Shown here: in pieces, positions 1 through 7,988 of the stretch
How the letters are laid out: every line of letters begins with the position of its first letter
Numbering within the stretch: the first letter of the stretch is position 1
Assembly (NCBI GenBank): GCA_903970595.1
Contig: CAJCJI010000016.1
Span: 1 to 38,139, forward strand
Source of the DNA: Verrucomicrobiota bacterium
GTDB taxonomy: Bacteria > Pseudomonadota > Gammaproteobacteria > Nevskiales > Nevskiaceae
Reading direction: 5' to 3'
DNA: 38,139 bases
Position numbers and translations under genes: made by a program
Notes under the pieces: model-generated
Database searches by the model: none
Told to the model about the DNA's origin: nothing
The model's input: the letters and a program-made list of their open reading frames with translations, nothing else

Positions 1-958
1 ATCCGCCGGCACCGTGCGGCGCGGCCGCCGATGGCCCGCTGCGCGCCGTGCGCCAGCGCCGCCAGTCCTGCCGGAATTGCAGCACCCGGTGTTGCGCCGC
101 CAGCGGCAAGGGCCGCAACAGGCGGTTGAACCAGGTGCGCTCCTGCAAGGGCAGCACCGGCCAGGGCGTGCCGCGCAAATGCTCGAAGTACAAGGCGCGG
201 CGCGGATGCCTGCACAGGTAGTGCCAGGGCTTGAACGGGCCGATGAAATGAATGATCGCCGGCTGCCGCAGCGCCTCGCCGACCTGCGCCTCGCTGAACG
301 GCAATTGATGCGGCGGCAGCTCGAACAGGGTGTTCTGCACATTCCAGCGCGGATGCAGGTGCAGGCGGCGCTGGCGCAGGACGGCCGACAGCGCATCCTG
401 CTCCGGGCAGGAATTGTGCGCATGCGCCGCGGCATAGCGGCGCAGCGCGCCGACGCTGTCCTCGTCGCGCATGCGCTGCAGATCGAGCAGCAGCACGCCG
501 GAATTGAGGTAATCGCGCGGCTCGTCCAGCCCCAGGTCCAGGCGCGGCCAGGGCCGCATGAAGGGGTAAAGGGGATTGGTCACCGCGCCGAACGCCTGGC
601 CCTGCAGATCGGTATTCCACAACGGCGCCAGGTCGTCGGCGACAATCATGTCGGCGTCCAGGTACAGTGCCCGCGGCAATTCCGGCAGCAGCAGCGGCAG
701 CAGGATCTTGTACCAGGCCGCGACATGGAACTGCTCGCGCGGAAAGCCCTCCAGCAGTGCCTCCGGTACCGGCAGGAAGCGCAGCCCGGCGCCGAACCGC
801 GCCGCCACCGCCCCCACCTTGGCACAGCCGTCCCGCGGCAGCTCCGCGCCGTGCATGAGGTGGATGCGGACCGGCCGGCCGGCATGCGTCAGCAGCGAAT
901 GCAGCATCGCCGAGACATGCGGCAGGAAGCCGGCGTCCGCCGAGCAGGCAATGTCCAT
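1..958 (-). CDS. Glycosyltransferase family 8 (3' end cut by window edge)
   Basis: Retaining GT8-type transferase, expected to move a sugar from a nucleotide-sugar donor onto a lipid-linked glycan at the inner membrane. The N-terminus MDIACSADAGFLPH and the metal-binding DAD in YLDADMIVAD (residues 101-103) are typical of GT8, as is NSGVLLLDL further on. HPRWNVQN and GPFKPWHYL are shared with the GT8 at 5148-6077, showing that the two are paralogs. The ATG at 958 is preceded by GGGG and aligns with the paralog's start. The frame stays open to base 1, so the C-terminus lies outside the window. It starts 40 bp after the methyltransferase gene stops and should be co-transcribed with it. The sugar transferred cannot be told from sequence. 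Confidence 0.88.
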   Translation of the reverse strand, partial: MDIACSADAGFLPHVSAMLHSLLTHAGRPVRIHLMHGAELPRDGCAKVGAVAARFGAGLRFLPVPEALLEGFPREQFHVAAWYKILLPLLLPELPRALYLDADMIVADDLAPLWNTDLQGQAFGAVTNPLYPFMRPWPRLDLGLDEPRDYLNSGVLLLDLQRMRDEDSVGALRRYAAAHAHNSCPEQDALSAVLRQRRLHLHPRWNVQNTLFELPPHQLPFSEAQVGEALRQPAIIHFIGPFKPWHYLCRHPRRALYFEHLRGTPWPVLPLQERTWFNRLLRPLPLAAQHRVLQFRQDWRRWRTARSGPSAAAPHGAGG

Positions 959-998
959 CAGTCCCCGCCCGATTTGTTCATGGACATGGACGGGGACA

Positions 999-2054
999 CT
1001 AGCCGCCGCCCGCCTCGCGGCTGAACAGGAAGAACTGGTCGAGCACGCCGATCAGGTCGCGCACATTGGGATCGAGGATGGTGTACTCGTGCACCCGCAG
1101 GCGAAAGCCGGCCTCGGCAAACAAGGCGCTGCAATCGCGGCGCGTGCCGTCGGCCTCGTAGCTGTAGATCTTCTCCGGCTCGTTGGGCAGCACCAGCAGC
1201 CAGCGCACGTCCAGCCGTACCAGCCATTCCAGCCAGGCGGCGATCGCCGCGTAACTCATCTCGCTGAAGCTGTGGATGTTGACGGCCAGGTCGACCGCGC
1301 CGCGCGGTATGGCCTGCTCCATGTCGTCCAGCGGCACCACGGTCGCGCGGCCCAGGCAGTTGCGGTGGCCCAGGTAGTATTCGCACAGGAAAGTGGAGCG
1401 CGGCACGGCGTCGATGCACCAGTAGCGCTCCACCCCGCCGTGGGCCTCCAGCATGCGGTGCGCCAGGCGGCCGTAGCCGGCGCCGACGTCGAGGATGCGC
1501 GGGCTGGCGCGCCCGAACAGGTCCCAGTGCCGCTCGAGGAAGCACAGTTCGTTGACCGAGTCGAGCAGGTCCCGGCTCAGCAGCGGCAAACCCTCGAAGC
1601 GGAAGGTGAAACAGCCGAATTGGCCATCCTCCCCCAGCCGCTCCAGCAAGCCGCGGCCATCCAGCCCGCGCAGGTATTGCGCGTAGAGGAAATACTTCAT
1701 GCGCGCCTGTTCGCGCACGTTGCGGTACTGCCAGACGTAGGCGTTGTCGCCGCGGAAGTACGGCAGCTCCAGCGCGTCGTCCGCAAGCTCGCCCTGCCAC
1801 AGGGTGTGCCGGCACACCGGCGAGTCGAAGGCGCGGTAGCGGCGCTGCAGTTCGAGCAGGCGCGGGCTGTCCAGGCGCAGCTCGGCTGGCGCGCTGTCCG
1901 GCAAGGGCACCGAGCTGTCGTAGCCGCCGCGCCTGGCGTGGATTTCCTCCTGCGAGATGCGCTCGATGCGGTAGCCCCCGCGTTCCAGGATGCCGCGCAG
2001 CAGCGCCTTGAAGCGCTTGCCCGCCCCGCCCTGCACCGCTTCGTTGGCGCTCAT
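999..2054 (-). CDS. Putative sugar O-methyltransferase (module copy 1)
   Basis: A SAM-dependent class I methyltransferase of about 351 aa, resembling the putative sugar O-methyltransferases of glycan clusters. The SAM-binding motif ILDVGAGYGRLAHR lies at residues 187-200. PYFRGDNAYVWQYR, SRDLLDSVNE and NIHSFSE recur in the protein at 6097-7119, so the two are paralogs. The frame stays open further upstream, but that part lies over the neighbouring GT2 gene in another frame. The ATG at 2054 forms an ATGA overlap with the GT2 stop, which decides the start. The GT8 gene follows. It probably methylates a sugar of the repeat unit; substrate and position are unknown. Confidence 0.85.
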   Translation of the reverse strand: MSANEAVQGGAGKRFKALLRGILERGGYRIERISQEEIHARRGGYDSSVPLPDSAPAELRLDSPRLLELQRRYRAFDSPVCRHTLWQGELADDALELPYFRGDNAYVWQYRNVREQARMKYFLYAQYLRGLDGRGLLERLGEDGQFGCFTFRFEGLPLLSRDLLDSVNELCFLERHWDLFGRASPRILDVGAGYGRLAHRMLEAHGGVERYWCIDAVPRSTFLCEYYLGHRNCLGRATVVPLDDMEQAIPRGAVDLAVNIHSFSEMSYAAIAAWLEWLVRLDVRWLLVLPNEPEKIYSYEADGTRRDCSALFAEAGFRLRVHEYTILDPNVRDLIGVLDQFFLFSREAGGG

Positions 2055-2989
2055 GGCGCCCTCGCGGCGGCGCCGGGGCGCAGCCAGCCGCGCAAGCGCG
2101 CGCTGGCGCGGCCCAGGCCCGGCAGCAGCATGGCGGGATGCTGCAGGCCAAGCGCGGCCGGCGGATAGCCCAGGATCGCCAGCCACAGCTGTGCCGCGCG
2201 AAACCACGGCGACCCCGGATTGTAGTGCTGCGCGATCAGGCGCCGCCCGGCGCGGGCGGCACGGCGCAGCCGCGCCGGCGCGGCCCGCAGATCGGCGGAT
2301 TCGTCGATGACGCGCCACCAGCTCTCGAAGATCTTGCGGGTCTGCTTGTCGCGCTGGTCCGGGTGGCGGCGGAATGCCGACCAGACCGCGTCCACCTTCA
2401 GGGCCGGGGCGCGGAACATCATGCGCAGCCACAGCTCCACGTCGCAGGCAAAATAGCGGCCGTCCCAGCCGCCCAGTTCGCGCGCCAGCGACGTGCGGAA
2501 AAAAGCACTGCTCTGCAAGACAAAAGTCCTCATGCTCAGGAAACGCTCCAGGCTCCAGGCCGGCCAGCGCGTCGGCGCGCTGATCTGCGCGCCGTTCTCG
2601 TCGATCAGATAGGCATCGCCATACACAATGCCCGCCTCGGGGCTGGCCTGCATCGCCGCCACCGCCGCGGCAATGGCGCCGGGCAGATAGACATCGTCGG
2701 AACTCTGGATGCCGGCGATGGCACCTTCGGCGCGGGCCAGGCCCTTGTTCACCGCGTCGGCCGGACCGCCGTCCGGCTCCGACACCCAGACCAATTCGGG
2801 ATAGCGCGCGGCATAGCCGCGCAGGATCTCCACGCTATCGTCGCGCGATGCGCCGTCCATGACCAGGACCTGCAGCGGCCGATAGTCCTGGGACAGGATG
2901 GAATCGAGCGTGGCGCGCAGGTACCGGCCCTGGTTGAAACTGGGCACGATGATGCTGATCAGGGGCGCGGCAGTACCCGACGGTTTCAT
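2051..2989 (-). CDS. Glycosyltransferase family 2
   Basis: Inverting GT-A transferase of the GT2 family, about 312 aa, acting at the cytoplasmic face of the inner membrane. The N-terminus has ISIIVPSFNQGRYL followed by TLDSILSQDY, the classic GT2 opening. VMDGASRDDSVEI supplies the nucleotide-binding acidic residue, and the SSDD near residue 98 is the DXD equivalent. It starts within an ATGA overlap with the GH10 gene upstream and ends in an ATGA overlap with the methyltransferase downstream, so it sits inside a tightly coupled operon. Donor and acceptor are unknown. Confidence 0.9.
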   Translation of the reverse strand: MKPSGTAAPLISIIVPSFNQGRYLRATLDSILSQDYRPLQVLVMDGASRDDSVEILRGYAARYPELVWVSEPDGGPADAVNKGLARAEGAIAGIQSSDDVYLPGAIAAAVAAMQASPEAGIVYGDAYLIDENGAQISAPTRWPAWSLERFLSMRTFVLQSSAFFRTSLARELGGWDGRYFACDVELWLRMMFRAPALKVDAVWSAFRRHPDQRDKQTRKIFESWWRVIDESADLRAAPARLRRAARAGRRLIAQHYNPGSPWFRAAQLWLAILGYPPAALGLQHPAMLLPGLGRASARLRGWLRPGAAARAP

Positions 2990-4212
2990 CGCGCCCTCGC
3001 CGGGCCGGGCCGACGGCGCTGCAGCAGCTCATCGCGCAAGGCCACATAGGCCGGCTTGGGCTGCAGCTGGCTGTCGAAAATGCAGGGCGCCTCGGCGGCG
3101 CGCCAGCTCGCCGCATCGGTGAAGCCCCAGACCATGAAGGTGCGGCAGCGCGGCTGGCCGAGGCAGGCCTCGAGCACATCGCGGTAGACCGCGGCCTGCT
3201 GCTGCAACTGCCCGGGCTGCGCGCCCGGGGCGGCACCCAGGGCGACGTCCAGTTCGGTCACGGCGACATCGAGCTTGAGCGCCGCGATGCGCTGGAACAG
3301 GTCGGCCAGGTAGTCGCTGGCCGGCGCGCCCAGGCCGATGTGGAATTGCAGGCCGACGCCGTCGATCGGCACGCCCTGCGCCAGCAGGCCGGCCAGCAGC
3401 AGCAGCATGCCGTCGCGCTTGGCGATGGCCGAGGGGTAGCCGCTTTCGGTGCCGTAGTCGTTGTAGTAAAGCTTTGCGGAAGGATCGGCTTCGCGCGCAA
3501 AACGAAACGCCATCGCAATGTATTCCGGCCCGATCTTGCGCAGCCAGAGGGTGTCGCGCAGGCCGCAAGGCCTGGGTCCCGGACAGTCCGCCACCGCCTC
3601 GTTGACCACGTCCCACTGCACCACCACGCCCGGGTAATGTGCCCGGTAATAGCCCATGACCGTGGCGATGTGCTGCCGCAGGATGCGGATCCACTCCTCG
3701 CGCGGGAAGTCTCCCTGGCTGAGCCAGTCCGGCAACGATCCATGCCATACCAGGGTATGGCCGCGCACCCTCATGCCGCCGTCCATCGCCATGCGCACCA
3801 CCTGGTCGGCCGCATGGAAGTCGAACACCGCAGGCTGCGGATGCAGCACCGCCCATTTCATCGAGTTTTCGGGGGTCACCATGGAGAATTCACGCAAGGC
3901 CGTGGCGCGATAGTCCCCCGCCCCCGCATACACCGCGCTGCCGATGCCCAGGCCCAGCGGCGCCGCCGCCGCGCGCAGGCTGACATTGGAGGACGGACCG
4001 GGAGCGGCGGCCCCCGCGGCGCCGGCCTGGACCAAGGCCAGCCCCGCCAGCGACAGGCTGATGGCAGCCCAGACAATGGCAGGCCGTGCAGTGAACACCC
4101 GCGCGGCGCGGCCGCGAAGCGCAGCGAAACTCAGATGATGGTCCCTCCGGTAGGGGGCTTCGCTTGTCGCGGGCGCCGTGGCGAACCGCTGTTTTTGGTG
4201 CCCTGCAGCCAA
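2986..4212 (-). CDS. GH10 endo-beta-1,4-xylanase-like glycoside hydrolase
   Basis: A retaining glycoside hydrolase of family 10. HTLVWHGSLPDWL, WDVVNEAV (acid/base Glu), YYNDYGTE, VGLQFHI and VTELDVAL (nucleophile Glu) appear in family order, and VWGFTDAASW with QPKPAYVAL closes the barrel. The usual WHSQ motif is WHGS here. A hydrophobic stretch at residues 44-70 followed by small residues looks like a signal peptide or anchor, so it acts in the periplasm or outside. The start is uncertain: 4212 is a TTG giving a long basic leader. A GTG at 4098 gives a compact signal peptide, and GGAGGGA near 4143-4149 hints at an initiation site between them. Inside a biosynthetic operon it more likely trims the polymer made here than digests plant xylan (inference). 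Confidence 0.88.
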   Translation of the reverse strand: MAAGHQKQRFATAPATSEAPYRRDHHLSFAALRGRAARVFTARPAIVWAAISLSLAGLALVQAGAAGAAAPGPSSNVSLRAAAAPLGLGIGSAVYAGAGDYRATALREFSMVTPENSMKWAVLHPQPAVFDFHAADQVVRMAMDGGMRVRGHTLVWHGSLPDWLSQGDFPREEWIRILRQHIATVMGYYRAHYPGVVVQWDVVNEAVADCPGPRPCGLRDTLWLRKIGPEYIAMAFRFAREADPSAKLYYNDYGTESGYPSAIAKRDGMLLLLAGLLAQGVPIDGVGLQFHIGLGAPASDYLADLFQRIAALKLDVAVTELDVALGAAPGAQPGQLQQQAAVYRDVLEACLGQPRCRTFMVWGFTDAASWRAAEAPCIFDSQLQPKPAYVALRDELLQRRRPGPARAR

Positions 4213-4247
4213 GCCGTGGCATGATCCGATCCTAGCATATGGGCAGA

Positions 4248-4280
4248 CCGCATAGACCGGGGCAAAAGCCGCATAAAGGC
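4248..4280. repeat. Direct repeat, 21-bp period, upstream of the TylF-like gene
   Basis: Two direct copies of CCGCATA spaced 21 bp apart: CCGCATAGACCGG at 4248-4260 and CCGCATAAAGG at 4269-4279. The 13-bp CCGCATAGACCGG recurs exactly at 17161-17173, in front of another EPS gene. Spacing of two helical turns suggests a binding site for a dimeric regulator on one face of the DNA. The function is inferred. Confidence 0.45.
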
Positions 4281-4366
4281 CGCCTATGGACGATGAGGAG
4301 CGGGCGCTGCAACAATCCGCAAAGCCTGCGCCCGGCGCCCGTATCGCCTACGCCAACCGAGAAGAC

Positions 4367-5158
4367 ATGAAAATCCCCAGGCCGCAGCCGCGCCAGTGGC
4401 TCAACAACGTGAAGCAGCGGCTGTTTTCCAGCAGCGCAGCCAGCGCCCCCGGCGGACCGTCCAGGGACCCGCCCTCGCCGGCCGACCAGGCGATCATCCG
4501 GCAGGTGCGCCCCTACACCATGACCAACGAGCTGCGCATCCGCGCCCTGCTGGAAGGGGTCGATTATGTGGTGCGCGCCGGGGTGGAAGGCGCCTTCGCC
4601 GAGTGCGGCGTATGGCTGGGCGGCTCGGTGCTGGCGATGATCCTGCGCCTGCAGCAGCACGGCGTCGGGGATCGCGACATTTTCCTGTACGACACCTTCG
4701 AGGGCATGACCCAGCCCGGCGAGCACGACCTGTCGGATTACGACGAGCCGGCCCTGGACACCTGGAAGCGGGCGGACAGCGAATCGCGCAGGCCCTGGGA
4801 TTTCTTCTTCAAGCCGGAGTTGTTCAACCTCGATGCGGTGCGCCGCACGCTGCTGGCCAGCGGCTACCCGGCCTCCCGCATCCATCTGGTGAAGGGTCCG
4901 GTGGAGCAGACCATTCCGGCCCAGGCGCCGGAGAGCCTGGCGCTGCTGCGCCTGGACACGGACTGGTACGAATCGACCCGCCACGAAATGCAGCATCTCT
5001 ACCCGCGCATCGCCGGCGGCGGCGTGCTGATCGTCGATGACTACGGCCATTGGCAAGGCTGCCGGCGGGCGGTGGACGAATACTTCGGCAGCGGCCAGGC
5101 ACGGCCGGTACTGCTCAACCGCATCGACTACACGGCGCGCATCGCGGTCAAGCCCTGA
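4367..5158 (+). CDS. TylF/MycF-family O-methyltransferase
   Basis: A class I SAM-dependent methyltransferase of the TylF (macrocin O-methyltransferase) type, whose known members methylate sugar hydroxyls using a metal ion. GAFAECGVWLGGSVLAM is the SAM-binding loop, FLYDTFEGMTQP the second acidic motif, LLRLDTDWYEST and GGVLIVDDYGHW the metal and catalytic region. The frame is open to an ATG at 4286. I prefer the ATG at 4367, which has GAGAAG just upstream and leaves the 4248-4280 repeat in a promoter position. It is the only plus-strand gene in the left block, and its 3' end overlaps the convergent GT8 gene by 11 bp, leaving no room for a terminator. Confidence 0.85.
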   Translation: MKIPRPQPRQWLNNVKQRLFSSSAASAPGGPSRDPPSPADQAIIRQVRPYTMTNELRIRALLEGVDYVVRAGVEGAFAECGVWLGGSVLAMILRLQQHGVGDRDIFLYDTFEGMTQPGEHDLSDYDEPALDTWKRADSESRRPWDFFFKPELFNLDAVRRTLLASGYPASRIHLVKGPVEQTIPAQAPESLALLRLDTDWYESTRHEMQHLYPRIAGGGVLIVDDYGHWQGCRRAVDEYFGSGQARPVLLNRIDYTARIAVKP

Positions 5159-6077
5159 GCCGGCGCAAGCGGGCCTGCAAGCGCAAAGCCCAGGCAATCC
5201 AGGCCGGCGGCAGCGGCTTGAGCCAGATACTGAATGCGTCCCGCCCCAGCACCGGCGGCAGCGGAAACCCGCTGTGCCGCATGTGCCGCCACCAGCGGCG
5301 CCGCGCCGGGTGCTTGTTGAGATAGTGCCAGGGCTTGGCCAAGCCCGGCCCCTCGAAATGCCAGATGGCCGGCCGCGCCAGGGCTTCCGCCACCGGCTCC
5401 CGGCCGAACTGCCGCTCGGCCAGCCCGCGCCAGAAATACAGGGAGTTCTGGCAGTTCCAGCGCGGATGCAGGGACAGCCGCTCGGCGGCGAGGGCCAGGT
5501 TGAGCGCGTCCTGGTCCGGCCACAGCACGCCGGCGCCGCGGGCGCAGGCGATCTGCCGCACGCGCTCGCCCAGGCCCAGGCGCATCCGCTCCAGGTCGAT
5601 GAGCAGCACGCCGCTGTTGAAATAGCCGCATCCCTGCGGCAGATCCAGGGCGGTGATCCTCGGCTGCAAACCCGGCTCCACCACATTGTCCACCGCCGCC
5701 ACGCAGCGGCCCTGCAGCGGCATCAGCCACAGCGCGTCGAGGCGGTCGACCACCAGGGTATCCACGTCCAGGTACAGCACCCGCTCCTGCCCGGGCAGCA
5801 GCTCCGGCAGAAACAGGCGGTACCACATAGCCGGACCGAAGTAGTCCGAGACCGGCAGGCCGGCCAGCCGCTCCCCGGCAATGGCTTGGCTGCGCAGCGC
5901 CGCGCCGGGCTGGCCCTCCACCAGCCGGCGCAGCCTGGCCAGTGCGTCCTCCGGCAATCCCGGCGGATGCAGGAAATTCACGGTGATGGCCGCGTCCGGA
6001 TGCAGCGCCAGCAGCGAATGCAGCATGGCGGCGCAGTAGGGCACATACGCCGCATCGGCGGCGCAGGCAACTTCCAT
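5148..6077 (-). CDS. Glycosyltransferase family 8 (module copy 2)
   Basis: Complete GT8 transferase of 309 aa and paralog of the truncated gene at the left edge. It opens MEVACAADAAYVPY, has DVD in YLDVDTLVVD (residues 104-106), NSGVLLIDL, HPRWNCQN and KPWHYLNKHP. A GTG at 6086 lies in frame, but the ATG at 6077 matches the paralog's N-terminus exactly. It follows the O-methyltransferase by about 19 bp, in the same order as in module copy 1. Presumably it adds a sugar to the lipid-linked repeat unit, with a specificity that may differ from copy 1. Confidence 0.9.
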   Translation of the reverse strand: MEVACAADAAYVPYCAAMLHSLLALHPDAAITVNFLHPPGLPEDALARLRRLVEGQPGAALRSQAIAGERLAGLPVSDYFGPAMWYRLFLPELLPGQERVLYLDVDTLVVDRLDALWLMPLQGRCVAAVDNVVEPGLQPRITALDLPQGCGYFNSGVLLIDLERMRLGLGERVRQIACARGAGVLWPDQDALNLALAAERLSLHPRWNCQNSLYFWRGLAERQFGREPVAEALARPAIWHFEGPGLAKPWHYLNKHPARRRWWRHMRHSGFPLPPVLGRDAFSIWLKPLPPAWIAWALRLQARLRRLRA

Positions 6078-6096
6078 CTTGAGCACGGATCGGCTC

Positions 6097-7119
6097 TTAG
6101 CCCTGCAGTTGGAACAGCATCATGTGATCGTGCACGCCGACCAGCTCCCGCGCTGCCGCATCGGCGATCACCGGCGACGAGGTCTTGAGGCGATAGCCCG
6201 CCGCCGCCAGCAAAGCGGAGAAATCGCCGCGGCTGCCGTCCATCTCGGTGGACAGCAGCTGCAGGCCCTCATTGGGTATCAGGAACAGCTGCGGCACGCG
6301 CAGTCGCCGCAGCTGCTCCAGCCACCAGGCGATGGCGCCGGAGGCGCACTCGGAAAAGCTGTGGACATTGATCGCCAGGTCGAACTGCCCCGGCTGCAGC
6401 GCCCCGACCTGGTCGAGCAGCACCGTGCGCGCCGGCGGGCAGATGCCGCGAAAGCCCAGGTAGTATTCGCTGAGGAAGCTGGAAATCGGCACGGCATCGC
6501 AGCAGGCGTAATCCGCCGGCCGCACGCCGCTCTCGCAGAAACGGTGCGCCAGCCGTCCGTAGCCGGCGCCGATGTCCAGCACGCGGATGCCGGGCCGCTC
6601 CAACAGCCCCACATGGCGGTCGAGAAAGTCGATCTCGTTGGCCGAGTCGAGCAGGTCCCGGCTGTAGCGGCCATATCCGGGGAAGTCGAAGCTCCAGCAG
6701 CCGAAGGCGCCGTCCTCGCGCAGGCGCTGCAGCAGGCCGTGGCGGTCACGCGCGCGAATGTCGTTGAGATAGATGAAGTACTTGAGCTGGGTGGTCAGGC
6801 GCCGCTCGCGGTAGTGCCAGACGTAGGGCGTATCGCCGCGGAAATACGGCAGCACCGTGCTGAAGTCGAACCACTTGCTGCTCCAGCGCGTGTGCCGCAG
6901 CACCGGCAGATCCAGGCCGGCATAGAGGCTTTCGATCTGGCGCAGGCGCGGATGGTCCGGCCGCAGGCGTTCGGCCGCATCGGCCGGCAGCGGCTCGCTC
7001 GGATCCTCCCAGGTTTCCAGGTAGCGCCATTCCTCGTCGTCCAGGCGCTCGACCCGGTAGCCGTGACGGCGCAGGAAGGCGCGCAGCGCGCGGCGCGGCA
7101 GCTTGCGCAAGGCACTCAT
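6097..7119 (-). CDS. Putative sugar O-methyltransferase (module copy 2)
   Basis: SAM-dependent methyltransferase of 340 aa, paralogous to 999-2054. VLDIGAGYGRLAHR at residues 180-193 is the SAM site. PYFRGDTPYVWHYR, SRDLLDSANE, NVHSFSE and the EYYLGFRG stretch match copy 1. The start ATG overlaps the stop of the FkbM gene as ATGA. A likely role is O-methylation of a sugar handled by the adjacent GT8. Family assignment is firm at fold level; the substrate is unknown. Confidence 0.85.
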   Translation of the reverse strand: MSALRKLPRRALRAFLRRHGYRVERLDDEEWRYLETWEDPSEPLPADAAERLRPDHPRLRQIESLYAGLDLPVLRHTRWSSKWFDFSTVLPYFRGDTPYVWHYRERRLTTQLKYFIYLNDIRARDRHGLLQRLREDGAFGCWSFDFPGYGRYSRDLLDSANEIDFLDRHVGLLERPGIRVLDIGAGYGRLAHRFCESGVRPADYACCDAVPISSFLSEYYLGFRGICPPARTVLLDQVGALQPGQFDLAINVHSFSECASGAIAWWLEQLRRLRVPQLFLIPNEGLQLLSTEMDGSRGDFSALLAAAGYRLKTSSPVIADAAARELVGVHDHMMLFQLQG

Positions 7120-7988
7120 GCGCTGGCCTGCTGCAAGGCCGCAGCCTCATCCACCAGGCGCGTCCAGGCGCGGCCCAGCAGACCGCCGCCGGCATCGCCG
7201 CGGCTCAGGTCCAGGGCAAAGGTATCCAGGCTCTCCTCCACGGTTGCATACCCCCGCTGGGCGAATTCGGTGCGGCATTGCGCGCGGTCGGCGGTGCTCA
7301 GGTGATGATGTTCGTAGATCACCAGCGCCGGCCGCCAGCGCCCCCAGTCGATGCGCTTGATGATCTCATAGTCGTAGCCTTCGGTATCGATCTGGATCAG
7401 GTCCACCCGCTCGATGCCGTGCCTGGCGCAAAGGCCGTCGAAGGTCAGGCAGGGCACGTCGGTCTGCACGATGCGCTGCTCCAGCCCCGGGATCTTGTCG
7501 CGGTGCTTGAGGATCACCTCGCGCCGGAACGAGCCCAGGGCGTCATACCAGACCGGCAATTGTTCGCCGGGCGCGGCCTGGGCCAGATGATAGAACGGCA
7601 ACTGACCCTCGCGGTCGGCAATGGCCGAATTCTCGAGCCGGACGCGCGGATGACCGCGGTAGCGGGCGCGCAGGCGCTCGAACACGAACGGCACCGGTTC
7701 CACCATCACCCCATGCCAGCGGCGGTTCTCGACCAGCAGGCGCAGCGGATCGCGCTGCTGCCCGTCGTTGGCGCCGATCTGCAGGAAGCTGCAGCGCGGA
7801 AAGCAATCGGCGAACACCTGCAGGAACCTGGCCGACGGGTAGTCCGGCATGCGCTGCGGCAACAGCGCCCGCACCCGCCGCAGCAGGCGCCAGGCGCCGG
7901 AGTAGCGCGGCACCAGGCGGGTTACGCCGTAGCCGATCCGGTCCAGGGCATCGGCGATGCGCAACTTCAAGCGGGAGGCCGCACTCAT
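7116..7988 (-). CDS. FkbM-family methyltransferase
   Basis: SAM-dependent O-methyltransferase of 290 aa. FLQIGANDGQQRDPL (from residue 68) is the FkbM SAM motif, followed by VMVEPVPFVFERL, LTFDGLCARHGIERVD and the DTEGYDYEII motif of the Methyltransf_21 domain. A longer open frame exists upstream, but it lies over the flippase gene. The ATG at 7988 gives an ATGA overlap with the flippase stop and is the better start. It also overlaps the next gene by ATGA. FkbM proteins methylate hydroxyls on sugars, polyketides or peptides; in this operon a sugar is likely. Confidence 0.88.
   Translation of the reverse strand: MSAASRLKLRIADALDRIGYGVTRLVPRYSGAWRLLRRVRALLPQRMPDYPSARFLQVFADCFPRCSFLQIGANDGQQRDPLRLLVENRRWHGVMVEPVPFVFERLRARYRGHPRVRLENSAIADREGQLPFYHLAQAAPGEQLPVWYDALGSFRREVILKHRDKIPGLEQRIVQTDVPCLTFDGLCARHGIERVDLIQIDTEGYDYEIIKRIDWGRWRPALVIYEHHHLSTADRAQCRTEFAQRGYATVEESLDTFALDLSRGDAGGGLLGRAWTRLVDEAAALQQASA

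Noticed and set aside
2055-2432. Upstream extension of the O-methyltransferase frame
   Set aside because: The extra 126 residues lie over the GT2 gene in another frame and read as low-complexity Arg/Ala/Pro. The ATGA junction at 2054 gives the proper start.
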